Shown here one piece after another: positions 16,633 to 24,085 of a stretch of DNA of 42,291 nt. The stretch is from contig JAPLDQ010000033.1 in the NCBI GenBank assembly GCA_026391675.1, forward strand, positions 1 through 42,291, given 5' to 3'. The notes under the pieces are model-generated. The model had not been told where the DNA came from. It saw only the letters and a program-made list of their open reading frames with translations, and ran no database searches. Origin of the DNA: Bacteroidota bacterium (GTDB taxonomy: Bacteria; Bacteroidota; Bacteroidia; Bacteroidales; JACABE01). The position numbers and the translations under genes are program-made. Numbering within the stretch: the stretch's first letter is position 1; the number at the start of each line of letters is the position of its first letter.

Positions 16633-16740
16633 ATTGTGGTTTCGACTCCGCTCAACCACCAGGAACTCCAGACATTCAACCACCAAAAAAACCCGCTGCA
16701 CAGTTCATTGGGCGCTGAGCAGAGTCGAAGCGCAGTTGAA
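16633..16740. repeat. REPIN-like repeat, copy A
   Basis: The left arm has TTCGACTCCGCTCA at about 16641-16654 and the right arm the near-inverse TGAGCAGAGTCGAA, separated by about 65 bases. It matches copy B at 17196-17303 over the full 108 bases with about five differences by eye, in the same orientation. Confidence 0.9.
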
Positions 16741-16765
16741 TTAAGTTGAATCACAGTTATCTATC

Positions 16766-17075
16766 TTACTTTTTGCTATTTTTATGATGGGTATCGTTTT
16801 TACAACTAGCTAAATCAGTTAATTTATTATAATCCCCATTTATTAATGCTTCTTTCTTTTTTCTGCTCCAACCCTGGATTTGTTTTTCTTTATAAAAAGC
16901 ATCTTTTATATTTTGAAATTCTTCGTAAAAAAACCAGTTTTACAGGCAAATGCTTTTTTGTAAAATTAGATCCTTCTCCAGCATGATGTTGAGCCAGTCT
17001 TTTTTCTATATCAACTGTGCTTCCTGTATAGTATTGTCCATTGGAACAAAGTAAAATATACACATAGCCTTTCAT
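16766..17075 (-). pseudogene. GIY-YIG endonuclease-domain gene, frameshifted
   Basis: The start MKGYVYILLCSNGQYYTGST carries the GIY-YIG hallmark (here YVY...YTG), and Arg26 in DIEKRLAQHH is the conserved arginine. The open frame ends early at 16890 after LVFLRRISKYKRCFL. Dropping one base from the run of seven A on the plus strand (16927-16933, T7 in the gene) restores LVFYEEFQNIKDAFYKEKQI, then QGWSRKKKEALINGDYNKL and a stop at 16766. This gives about 102 residues, a normal length for single-domain GIY-YIG proteins (UPF0213/YhbQ type). The Glu in YKEKQI is then the expected catalytic or structural acid. The gene is thus disrupted, phase-variable, or affected by a homopolymer sequencing error. 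It is bracketed by REPIN-like units. Confidence 0.85.
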
Positions 17076-17122
17076 AATAAAATTAAATAATTTAAATAGA
17101 TATAATTGTTTCGTCTTTTGAT

Positions 17123-17150
17123 ACTGCGCTTCGACTCCGCTCAGCGCCCA
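17123..17150. repeat. Inverted half REP unit
   Basis: ACTGCGCTTCGACTCCGCTC followed by AGCGCCCA is the reverse complement of the right arm of copy B (17272-17299) apart from one or two bases. It lies just upstream of the GIY-YIG start, so the gene has repeat arms on both sides. Confidence 0.85.
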
Positions 17151-17195
17151 CGAACTCCAAACACTTTACTTCAGGCACGAAATGTTTATTTCGAA

Positions 17196-17303
17196 ATTGT
17201 GGTTTCGACTCCGCTCAACCACCAGGAACTCCAGACATTCAACCACCCAAAAACCCCGCTGCAAAGTTCATTGGGCGCTGTGCGGAGTCGAAGCGCAGTT
17301 GAA
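17196..17303. repeat. REPIN-like repeat, copy B
   Basis: Direct repeat of copy A with about five substitutions in 108 bases. The arms TTCGACTCCGCTCA and TGTGCGGAGTCGAA face each other. It ends 14 bases before the stop codon of the EnvC-like gene, where it could also act as a 3' end hairpin. Confidence 0.9.
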
Positions 17304-17316
17304 ATGTATAAAATCG

Positions 17317-18660
17317 CTATCTTGCAATCCATTCGGCAGGATTCATTTTAGCAGTTCCTTTCCAGATCTGAAACTGTAAAATGGTCTTGTTGTCATCTTC
17401 ATCGGTGTATACCTTGCCAATGCGTTGTTTGGTGCTGACTTTTTCTCCCCGTTTAACATAAACGCTTTCCAGATTGGAATAAACCGTAAGATAATTTCCA
17501 TGACGGATAATAACAACCTGTTTTCCGTTAGGACCGGAGATTACAGCCGCAACTTCACCGCCAAAAACAGCTCTTACGTTGGAACCTCTGTTGGTTGTTA
17601 TGTCAATACCATCGTTATTAATAACGATACCATGCAATTCAGGATGTGCATGTGTACCGAAAGTACCGGAAATGATACCTTTTTCCAGTGGCCATGGCAA
17701 ACGGCCTTTATTATTGGTAAAACTGGCAGAAAGTTCCAATTCTTCGGGTGTTGCCGACATAATATCAGCTGTTTTCTTGAATTTTTCTTCCACCACTTTT
17801 GATTTTTCAATTTCTTTGGCAGTTATTACATCAGGTTTTACAGCTTTCTTTTTAGCCTTTTCAGCCTTTTCAGCCCGTTGTATGGCAGCTTCTCTTGCTT
17901 TTCTTACTTCTTCAGCAATAATTCTTTCAATATCCTTTTGTAATTTTTTAGCTTCAGCTTCTTTTTTACGAAGTGTTTTCAGCAATTCTTTCTCTTTTTG
18001 CTGCAGATTTTTTACTGCCTTATTTTTTACTTCCTGTTCTTTGGTGAGTTGCTTTTTCTCATTTTCGTTGCTGGTAAGCAATTCTTTTTGAGACTGTTTC
18101 TGGGTTTCCAGTTCTATTTTTTTATGCGTAAGTTTATTTTGTGTCTGTTCAATTAATATCATTTGCTTTTTGCGGTAAGAAGCGTATTGCTGGTAATATT
18201 TCAACCGCTGATAAGCCTGATTGAAATTCTCAGAAGCAAAAATAAACATCATTACATTGTATGAACTGCGGTTGCGGTTAGCAGCAATAATCATCTGTGC
18301 ATATTCGGCTTTTAAAGTGGCCAGTTCCTGACTTAATTGCTCAACAGTTTTTTGGGTGGTGGTAATTTCATCAACAATTACATTTAATTCCTGATTAATA
18401 TTACCAATGAGTTCCTGGCGTTTATTAATCTGATTTTTTAATATAATGAGCTGGTTAAGGGACGTCTGTTTGTTCTTTTTGGTTTCGTTCAGCAGGTTGT
18501 TTGTATATTGAATTTCCTGCTCTATTTTCTTTTTATTTTCCTGAAGTGTAGTTTTATCTGTTTGAGCAAATGAAAAATGCGAATTAAAAGCAATTGCAGC
18601 GAAAACAATTAGTATTCGTAAGCTATAATTGCAATTAATTAACGTTGACGGTTTAATCAT
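17317..18660 (-). CDS. EnvC-like murein hydrolase activator (degenerate LytM)
   Basis: A 447-residue exported protein: signal peptide to about residue 33 (SFAQ), a long coiled coil (about 35-285, rich in Lys, Glu and Gln), and a C-terminal LytM/M23 domain (about 325-447: GRLPWPLEKGIISGTFGTHA, GIDITTNRGSNVRAVFGGEV). The zinc ligands are mostly lost: the first His position reads NNDGIDI and the HxH pair is replaced by LQFQIW. Such inactive LytM domains, as in E. coli EnvC, activate peptidoglycan amidases during septum splitting; that role is inferred here. It follows the DUF4292 gene by 38 bases and has a -7 element of its own at 18681-18688. Linkage with TPR and DUF4292 genes recurs in Bacteroidota, from memory. 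Confidence 0.9.
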   Translation of the reverse strand: MIKPSTLINCNYSLRILIVFAAIAFNSHFSFAQTDKTTLQENKKKIEQEIQYTNNLLNETKKNKQTSLNQLIILKNQINKRQELIGNINQELNVIVDEITTTQKTVEQLSQELATLKAEYAQMIIAANRNRSSYNVMMFIFASENFNQAYQRLKYYQQYASYRKKQMILIEQTQNKLTHKKIELETQKQSQKELLTSNENEKKQLTKEQEVKNKAVKNLQQKEKELLKTLRKKEAEAKKLQKDIERIIAEEVRKAREAAIQRAEKAEKAKKKAVKPDVITAKEIEKSKVVEEKFKKTADIMSATPEELELSASFTNNKGRLPWPLEKGIISGTFGTHAHPELHGIVINNDGIDITTNRGSNVRAVFGGEVAAVISGPNGKQVVIIRHGNYLTVYSNLESVYVKRGEKVSTKQRIGKVYTDEDDNKTILQFQIWKGTAKMNPAEWIAR

Positions 18661-18680
18661 AATGCTGTTTTTGGATTTTT

Positions 18681-18688
18681 CAAAGATA
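18681..18688 (-). promoter_or_regulatory. -7 element for EnvC-like gene
   Basis: Minus strand TATCTTTG, 20 bases before the ATG at 18660, matches TAnnTTTG. No clear -33 partner is seen. It suggests transcription partly independent of the upstream operon. Confidence 0.45.
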
Positions 18689-18698
18689 CAGTTTTTTT

Positions 18699-19556
18699 TT
18701 ATTTCGGTGTAATTCTTTGATAACTTCCCGGAATTCTAAACGGGAAATTTAATACTTCATCAACTGTTAAACGCGAAAATTCGACGTTTATTTTTATATC
18801 TTTTTCCGCGGATAACAAAACATTTAATATGGTCGGGAAAAGCTGTCCGTTTATTTTTTCATAATTACTATAAGTTGCAAACAGTTTATTATTTGCTTTT
18901 ATTTCTTTTACAGTGAGCTGGTTTATTTTAAATGTTAGCGGATCAACAAAAATACTTTGAACCAGAATTTTCAGCTTGTCGTTTTCGGTTCTTACATATT
19001 TTTTTAGTTTATGCCGGTTTACAGTTGACAAATGGTATTGATTACCGTCAAAACTGGTTTTAAACTTATCGTTTTCGTAATATTTAAAGTCATTCCCAAC
19101 AAAAAAAGCCTGAAGCATATCAAAATCAACGGCATTATTGATAAATCGGTTAATGTAATTAAAATCGCTGATAAAATAATTATTATCCATCCAGTTGATA
19201 AACTGGACGCTATCTTCAGTTATTAAAATTCTGGCAACTTCAATTGAAAATTTTGTTATAGAAACCCAGATGAGGCTGTCTTTTTTAATTCTTACCTGTC
19301 CGCTGAAAGAAGTATTATCATTATCTACTTCATAATCTGCTGAAAATTTTGCCGAAAACCAGTTAAAGCGAAATTGCATCTTATTCATTTTTTCAAATAT
19401 ACTATCCGTTGAAAAAACTTTATCGATTACAACTGGCGGAGCTGTTTGCGTAATTTCTTTTTGCTGTGTAATGATTTGTTTAGTTGATTTACATGAAAAT
19501 GTAACAACCATTATTGTAATTAAAAAACAAAACTTTAGAAGTTGTGGCTTATTCAT
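18699..19556 (-). CDS. DUF4292 lipoprotein
   Basis: From the ATG at 19556 the product has 285 residues and begins MNKPQLLKFCFLITIMVVTF with lipobox Cys22 (FSCKS). A longer frame reaches 19604, but its 16 extra codons lie inside the TPR gene and would displace the signal peptide; the chosen ATG overlaps the TPR stop by 8 bases, a typical coupling. The body matches DUF4292: FNWFSAKFSADYEV, SGQVRIKKDSLIWVSITK, and repeated strands through FSRLTVDEVL. This strand pattern recalls the LolA/LolB fold that carries or accepts lipoproteins, which is my inference. The product is probably anchored in the outer or inner membrane facing the periplasm. Confidence 0.85.
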   Translation of the reverse strand: MNKPQLLKFCFLITIMVVTFSCKSTKQIITQQKEITQTAPPVVIDKVFSTDSIFEKMNKMQFRFNWFSAKFSADYEVDNDNTSFSGQVRIKKDSLIWVSITKFSIEVARILITEDSVQFINWMDNNYFISDFNYINRFINNAVDFDMLQAFFVGNDFKYYENDKFKTSFDGNQYHLSTVNRHKLKKYVRTENDKLKILVQSIFVDPLTFKINQLTVKEIKANNKLFATYSNYEKINGQLFPTILNVLLSAEKDIKINVEFSRLTVDEVLNFPFRIPGSYQRITPK

Positions 19557-21291
19557 ATAATTTTCTGTCGAGTAGTTTTTTTTGCAGGAATTCAGAACCT
19601 TCACCTAATGTTTTTGCCTTTTGCCAGTTTTGATATGCGTTTTCTTTATCTCCAAGTTTATATAAAATATCTCCATAATGTTCAATAATAACATCATTTG
19701 AAGATCCGCCATTTTCAATCGCTTTTAATACCCATTTTTTAGCTTCTTCATATTTGGCTAATTTATAAAATACCCAGGCATATGTATCCTGATAGGATGA
19801 GTTTTTGGGAACTAATTCATTTAGTTTCCTTCCCATTAATTCTGCTTTATCAAGGTCTTCGTTTTGCAGTGCAAGGTAATAAGTGAAATTATTCAGGACA
19901 TACACGTCGTTTTCATCTATTTTTAAAACATTATCAAATGCTGCAAAAGCTTTGGTATATTCTTTGTTTTTATAATAAAAGTCACCCATATAAGTGTAAA
20001 ACTGAATACTAAGCTTGTCGTTATCAACAACTAAACCTACACCCTTTTTTAATGACTTTAAAGCAGCTACAATATTATTGTTCTGAAAATTTGCCATGCC
20101 ATTGAATAAATACAGCAACGGTTGTTCAGGGAAAAGCTCAATAGCTCTTTTACTTTCGTTTAGTAAAGCTGCAGTATCATTCAATTCTGATTCAACAAGC
20201 AATAATGCTTCCCAAACTGCATATTTACTGCTGTCTAAAGCGTTAACTTTCCGGAAAGCATCTCTTGCTTCAGGATACCTTTTGTCACGGTTCAGAAAAT
20301 CGGCATAGATAGAATAAGCTTTCGCTTCGGTTGGATGTGTTTTTACCAATATTTCTGACAATTCAAACGCCTGAGATTTCAGTTCTGCATAAATTTCAGT
20401 TACGGAATAGTATGAAAGTAAAATCTGAATTTTGGTATCAATATCTAATTTGGGATTAGCAAAGCCTGATTTTAACTCCTGAAAAGATTTATCCTTTTGT
20501 CCGATTGCCCTGTAATAGCCTGCAAGCGAAATATGAACAAACTTTTCGCCTGGATCTTTTTCGATAATTTTATTGTAATACGGCAATGCTTTATCATACA
20601 TCTTTTTACTGTTATACATTTCGGCAATTATAGCATAATAGCGGACATCATTGGGTGATTGTGCCGAAAGTTTTTCAACTTCCTTAACTGCTTTATCAAA
20701 CTTACCCGTAGTAAGATAAATTTTTTGTTTTTGCATCGAAATTTCTTCGGTAATACCTAATCTTTTTTCAATTTGATTATAAATTTTAATGGCTTCATCA
20801 TATTTCTTTTCATAGATATTGGCATTGGCCCAGTCGTAGTAATAATCAAGCTTATCCGGATTTTGCTTAACAATACCTGCAAAAACAGCTGTTGCTTCTT
20901 TAAATTGCTGGTTGCTGTTGTATAAATCAGCCAATAACAACTGAAACCAGATATTATTTTTATCAATATCCGCAGCTTTTTTGGCAAAGCCCAGGGCTTC
21001 CTTGTTTTTATTCTGTGCCTGATAAATGCGGGCCATTTCGTAGTATGATGCAGAGTTAGCAGGGTCTTTGGTGATAACCACTGCAAATAAGTCCATCGCC
21101 TGTTGAAAATTTCCCAATAATTTTTCTTTATTGGCATCAATAAAAATGGCGTCAATGCTTAGTCTTTCAGCATTTGATTGAACAGCAATTTTTTTAGTAC
21201 CGGCTTTATTGCTTTTTTCAGTTGATTTGCAGGCAGATGTAACACAAAGTATGCTAGCTAAGCCGATGAATAGGATATTTTTTACTTTCAT
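19549..21291 (-). CDS. TPR lipoprotein
   Basis: A 580-residue lipoprotein (Cys21 in VTSAC) made largely of tetratricopeptide repeats from about residue 45 to the end: for example FQQAMDLFAVVITKDPANSA, KEALGFAKKAADIDKNN, YDKALPYYNKIIEKDPG and YTKAFAAFDNVLKIDEND. TPR superhelices bind partner proteins; none can be named from sequence. The stop codon overlaps the DUF4292 start by 8 bases, and a sugar nucleotidyltransferase gene lies 68 bases upstream. The order dut, nucleotidyltransferase, TPR, DUF4292, EnvC is one I recall from several Bacteroidota, which argues for a shared envelope function. Confidence 0.88.
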   Translation of the reverse strand: MKVKNILFIGLASILCVTSACKSTEKSNKAGTKKIAVQSNAERLSIDAIFIDANKEKLLGNFQQAMDLFAVVITKDPANSASYYEMARIYQAQNKNKEALGFAKKAADIDKNNIWFQLLLADLYNSNQQFKEATAVFAGIVKQNPDKLDYYYDWANANIYEKKYDEAIKIYNQIEKRLGITEEISMQKQKIYLTTGKFDKAVKEVEKLSAQSPNDVRYYAIIAEMYNSKKMYDKALPYYNKIIEKDPGEKFVHISLAGYYRAIGQKDKSFQELKSGFANPKLDIDTKIQILLSYYSVTEIYAELKSQAFELSEILVKTHPTEAKAYSIYADFLNRDKRYPEARDAFRKVNALDSSKYAVWEALLLVESELNDTAALLNESKRAIELFPEQPLLYLFNGMANFQNNNIVAALKSLKKGVGLVVDNDKLSIQFYTYMGDFYYKNKEYTKAFAAFDNVLKIDENDVYVLNNFTYYLALQNEDLDKAELMGRKLNELVPKNSSYQDTYAWVFYKLAKYEEAKKWVLKAIENGGSSNDVIIEHYGDILYKLGDKENAYQNWQKAKTLGEGSEFLQKKLLDRKLYE

Positions 21292-21359
21292 TTAATTGCG
21301 ATGAAATGCTGTTTTTATTTATAATTTAAGTAACGCTTTAAGCGCTTTTTTGTTGCAAC

Positions 21360-22370
21360 TTACACATTATAATTGATGGTTGTAAAATCGCCTATGCTTA
21401 ACTCATTTATATCTCCTTTGTATTCAACATAGTTACCTATCATTGAATTATCTATATTTGCGTTGATGATATGGGTATTGGTCTGAATAATGGCATCGGT
21501 TAAAATGGAGTGGCTTATTTTAGAATTCTCGCCGATAGAAACGTGAGGTCCGATTATTGAATTAATAATTTCAACATTTTCACCAATAAAGCAAGGCTGA
21601 TTTATAATAGAATTAGTAATTTTTACGGTATCCGATACCAGTTTTTCACCTGTGCTGTTTTCCAGCAAGCGACGATTGGTAATAACTGTTGCATCTTTGT
21701 TCCCGCAATCCAGCCATTCCTTTACTCTTCCAACCGAGAAAGCCGTTCCTTTTTTCATCATGTTTTGCAAGGCATCAGTAAGCTGGTATTCGTTGCTTTT
21801 AATTACTTTATGATCAATTAAATATTGGAGTTCAGTTTTCAGATAAGCACCGTCTTTAAAGTAATATATACCAATAATGGCTTTATTTGATATAAATTCT
21901 TTAGGTTTTTCAATGAAATCAGTAATTATATCCTTTTCATTTGTTTTTACAACACCAAAGGCACTTGGATCGTCAACTTCATGTACCCATATAATACCAT
22001 CCTTTGATTCATCCAGAACGAAATCGGCTTTAAAAAGTGTATCGGCAAATGCAACAGTAACTTTGCCTTCGAGCGAATCCTGGGCGCAAAGAATAGCATG
22101 AGCTGTTCCTAATGGTTCATGCTGGTAATAAATTTTCCCTTTAGCACCTAATTTTTCGGCAATGGCTATTAAACGGGCTTCCACTTCTGTGCCAAAATCA
22201 CCGATAATAAAAGCAATTTCTTCAACTTTTTCCTGACTCAGTTTAACGATATCTTCAGCTAATCTTTGAACAATTGGTTTTCCGGCAACCGGAATTAATG
22301 GTTTTGGAATTGTGAGGGTGTGTGGGCGCATTCTTTTGCCCATACCTGCCATCGGGATAATTATTTTCAT
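21360..22370 (-). CDS. Sugar nucleotidyltransferase (RmlA/GlmU-like)
   Basis: A 336-residue nucleotidyltransferase. The N-terminal Rossmann domain starts MKIIIPMAGMGKRMRPHTLT, with the G-x-G-x-R nucleotide-binding loop and IPKPLIPVAGKPI following. EPLGTAHAI, a VAFADTLF metal-site region and DFIEKPKEF are standard family motifs. From about 245 on, hexapeptide-like strands (SIINQPCFIGENVEIINSII, SIGENSKISHSILTDAII) form a left-handed beta helix, which makes it more like GlmU- or mannose-1-phosphate guanylyltransferase-type enzymes than plain RmlA. It converts a sugar 1-phosphate and NTP to NDP-sugar; the exact sugar cannot be told. It follows dut by 15 bases and precedes the TPR gene. Confidence 0.9.
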   Translation of the reverse strand: MKIIIPMAGMGKRMRPHTLTIPKPLIPVAGKPIVQRLAEDIVKLSQEKVEEIAFIIGDFGTEVEARLIAIAEKLGAKGKIYYQHEPLGTAHAILCAQDSLEGKVTVAFADTLFKADFVLDESKDGIIWVHEVDDPSAFGVVKTNEKDIITDFIEKPKEFISNKAIIGIYYFKDGAYLKTELQYLIDHKVIKSNEYQLTDALQNMMKKGTAFSVGRVKEWLDCGNKDATVITNRRLLENSTGEKLVSDTVKITNSIINQPCFIGENVEIINSIIGPHVSIGENSKISHSILTDAIIQTNTHIINANIDNSMIGNYVEYKGDINELSIGDFTTINYNV

Positions 22371-22385
22371 ATTTTGATTTTGTTA

Positions 22386-22817
22386 TTATTTACCGGTATG
22401 TCCGAAGCCGCCTTCACCTCTCTGTGTTTCTTCCAGTTTATCAACCTGCTGCCATTCTGCTTTGGCATGCTGTGCAATTATCATCTGGGCAATTCTTTCG
22501 CCATCCTGAATCTCATATACATCATTGGACAGATTAACGATAATTACCTTGATTTCTCCGCGATAATCAGCATCAATGGTTCCCGGTGAATTAAGCACGG
22601 TAATGCCATGTTTAAATGCCATACCACTCCGTGGACGTATCTGGGCTTCGTATCCGACAGGCAGTTCAATAAATAAACCGGTAGGTATCAGGCATCTTTC
22701 CAATGGTTTTAATATAACCGAATGTAAAAGTTCTGCACGTAAATCCATTCCTGCCGAAGCTATGGTTTCGTAAGCCGGTAAAGGGTGTTTGGAAGTGTTT
22801 ACTATCTTTATGTTCAT
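22386..22817 (-). CDS. dut: Deoxyuridine 5'-triphosphate nucleotidohydrolase
   Basis: Hydrolyses dUTP to dUMP and pyrophosphate, keeping uracil out of DNA and feeding dTMP synthesis. From the ATG at 22817 the protein has 143 residues and all five trimeric dUTPase motifs: [31 protein letters not shown] (with catalytic Asp), GERIAQMI and [11 protein letters not shown] longer frame starts at 22835, but a -7 element lies at 22833-22840, so transcription begins downstream of it. It is the first gene of the group leading to the EnvC-like gene, 15 bases before the nucleotidyltransferase. Confidence 0.97.
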   Translation of the reverse strand: MNIKIVNTSKHPLPAYETIASAGMDLRAELLHSVILKPLERCLIPTGLFIELPVGYEAQIRPRSGMAFKHGITVLNSPGTIDADYRGEIKVIIVNLSNDVYEIQDGERIAQMIIAQHAKAEWQQVDKLEETQRGEGGFGHTGK

Positions 22818-22832
22818 AGCATAAAATTTCAG

Positions 22833-22840
22833 CAAAATTA
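22833..22840 (-). promoter_or_regulatory. -7 element for dut
   Basis: Minus strand TAATTTTG, 15 bases before the dut ATG, matches TAnnTTTG. It lies in the 92-base gap after the small membrane protein gene. The -33 part is not clear. Confidence 0.5.
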
Positions 22841-22909
22841 ATGAATTATCATAAACATTAAATAGCTTTATGAATTTTTATGGATTTCGCAGGATTATAT
22901 TTTTGAAAT

Positions 22910-23503
22910 TCATAATGTTATCATATTGGGTGTTGTATTTTGCGGTTTTGGTTGAGCCTGAGGTTGTATCTGAGGCTGAATGTTTTGCGGTGCATTTATC
23001 GCCACACTGTCCGTTTGATGTAATCCTCTCATTTTATTCATCAGTTCTTCCAATTGCTTGATATTATTCATAGGATTCATCTGGAAAAAGTTCTGGTCAA
23101 ATCCGAAAGATTGAAAATCTTTAAAAAAATCATCATTAAACAGTGGATTTCCATTCATATTGCCTTTAAACTGATTGAAGAGACTATCATTGTCGAAGTT
23201 AAAAAACTGAATATTAGTATTTGCATTAGGAGAAGAATATACTATGCTGTAGGAAGAATCATATTGAACAAGATTGCCCTTTTCATCGTATTTTTTATTG
23301 ACTTTGATATCGATTTTTGGCTGATTGTTTAGCAAACTATCTTTTCCGTCAGGCTTGCTGAATTTGTTTGCAGGGGTATTGTTTTTTACTACCACAAAAC
23401 TGTATAAAATGATGGAAATAATCAGAAAGAAAGGAAAACCAATCAGGTTTTTTGAAAATAATTTTTGAATATGCTGCTGGTATTTTCTTTTATTTAGGTT
23501 CAT
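22910..23503 (-). CDS. Small membrane-anchored hypothetical protein
   Basis: From the ATG at 23503, preceded by GGAGG at a good ribosome-binding distance, the product has 197 residues; the TTG five codons earlier overlaps that site and is less likely. Residues about 20-38 (NLIGFPFFLIISIILYSFVV) form one membrane helix with a short Lys/Arg-rich cytoplasmic start, so the rest is probably periplasmic. It contains KYDEKGNLVQYDSSYSIVYS, an Asn/Phe/Asp-rich stretch (FFNFDNDSLFNQF, NDDFFKDFQSFGFDQNFFQ) and a Gln/Pro-rich tail. Proteins of this look often accompany anti-sigma factors in Bacteroidota, but no sigma or anti-sigma gene is in the window. Function unknown. Confidence 0.7.
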   Translation of the reverse strand: MNLNKRKYQQHIQKLFSKNLIGFPFFLIISIILYSFVVVKNNTPANKFSKPDGKDSLLNNQPKIDIKVNKKYDEKGNLVQYDSSYSIVYSSPNANTNIQFFNFDNDSLFNQFKGNMNGNPLFNDDFFKDFQSFGFDQNFFQMNPMNNIKQLEELMNKMRGLHQTDSVAINAPQNIQPQIQPQAQPKPQNTTPNMITL

Positions 23504-24085
23504 TTTCTTGTCCTCCAATTTTATGTTTTACCAAAAAATTTAAAACAAAGTTTATACCATATTATTGTGTGGCAGCAGGCTTTTAAGAAGTTTTAACAAA
23601 TTTCGGATTGCATAGCGACAATTTGTCAGTACTTGTATTTATAGTTAAGCACACATTAGTATTTTATGAATATATTATTTTTAACAGGACGCTGCTATGC
23701 AGCTTAGTTTGAGTTATTATTATTGTTTCCGTTATTAACAGTAAAGTCTTACGGACTTTTGCTCACTCCTTATTTTTTACATTTGTCAATTTAAATTGAA
23801 CATCATTTGTAAAATTTTCCTTCCGGGAATTAAGGGTAAATATATTTGAAATATCTATAAATAGTAAGATATTGAAATATTTCGAATTTCTTTTTTTTGC
23901 TAGGTAGTAGCATACTGTTAATAATATATAATACCATTACTGAACTTAGCATTCTAAGTGCGGCCTGTTAACTTAAATCAGTCTTTGAATTAAAAGTTTG
24001 TTGATATGTATACCAACTGGGAATGTTGAGATTTTTAACTCAACCCTGACAGATTTCAAAATCTGTCAGGCAAAAATCATATAAA
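23504..24085. other. Geneless degenerate spacer before tyrS 3' end
   Basis: A 582-base stretch without a credible ORF. It contains GCTGC/GCAGC (near 23690-23703), an AAAGTC/GACTTT hairpin at 23743-23759, long A/T tracts, and the CCTGACAG palindrome at 24045-24070. It may be decayed coding or element sequence; I cannot recognise a source. Confidence 0.5.
24045..24070. repeat. CCTGACAGATTT palindrome
   Basis: CCTGACAGATTT (24045-24056) and AAATCTGTCAGG (24059-24070) form a 12-base perfect inverted repeat with a 2-base centre. It ends 16 bases beyond the tyrS stop and may end its transcript, though no strong T-run follows. Similar palindromes are dispersed in Bacteroidota genomes, from memory. 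Confidence 0.75.

Larger units (their letters stand above)
16501..17316. other. Repeat-rich accessory spacer with GIY-YIG remnant
   Basis: Between dipeptidyl peptidase and the EnvC-like gene, this stretch holds two direct copies of a 108-base REPIN-like unit, one inverted half unit and a frameshifted GIY-YIG gene. Short open frames here translate the repeats (for example FDSAQRP and VVSTPLNHQELQ) and are not genes. Confidence 0.75.

Noticed and set aside
16530-16754. Short open frames on both strands
   Set aside because: They translate the REPIN-like copy A and have no start or family signals.
16633-17303. CRISPR array
   Set aside because: Only two long copies, more than 450 bases apart with a gene between them, no regular spacers and no cas genes.
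17106-17379. Two short plus-strand open frames
   Set aside because: They read through the half unit and copy B (FDSAQRP, VVSTPLNHQELQ) and into the antisense of the EnvC-like gene.
17579-18091. 170-codon plus-strand open frame
   Set aside because: Antisense to the Lys/Glu-rich coiled coil of the EnvC-like gene; its Ser/Phe richness is the mirror of that composition.
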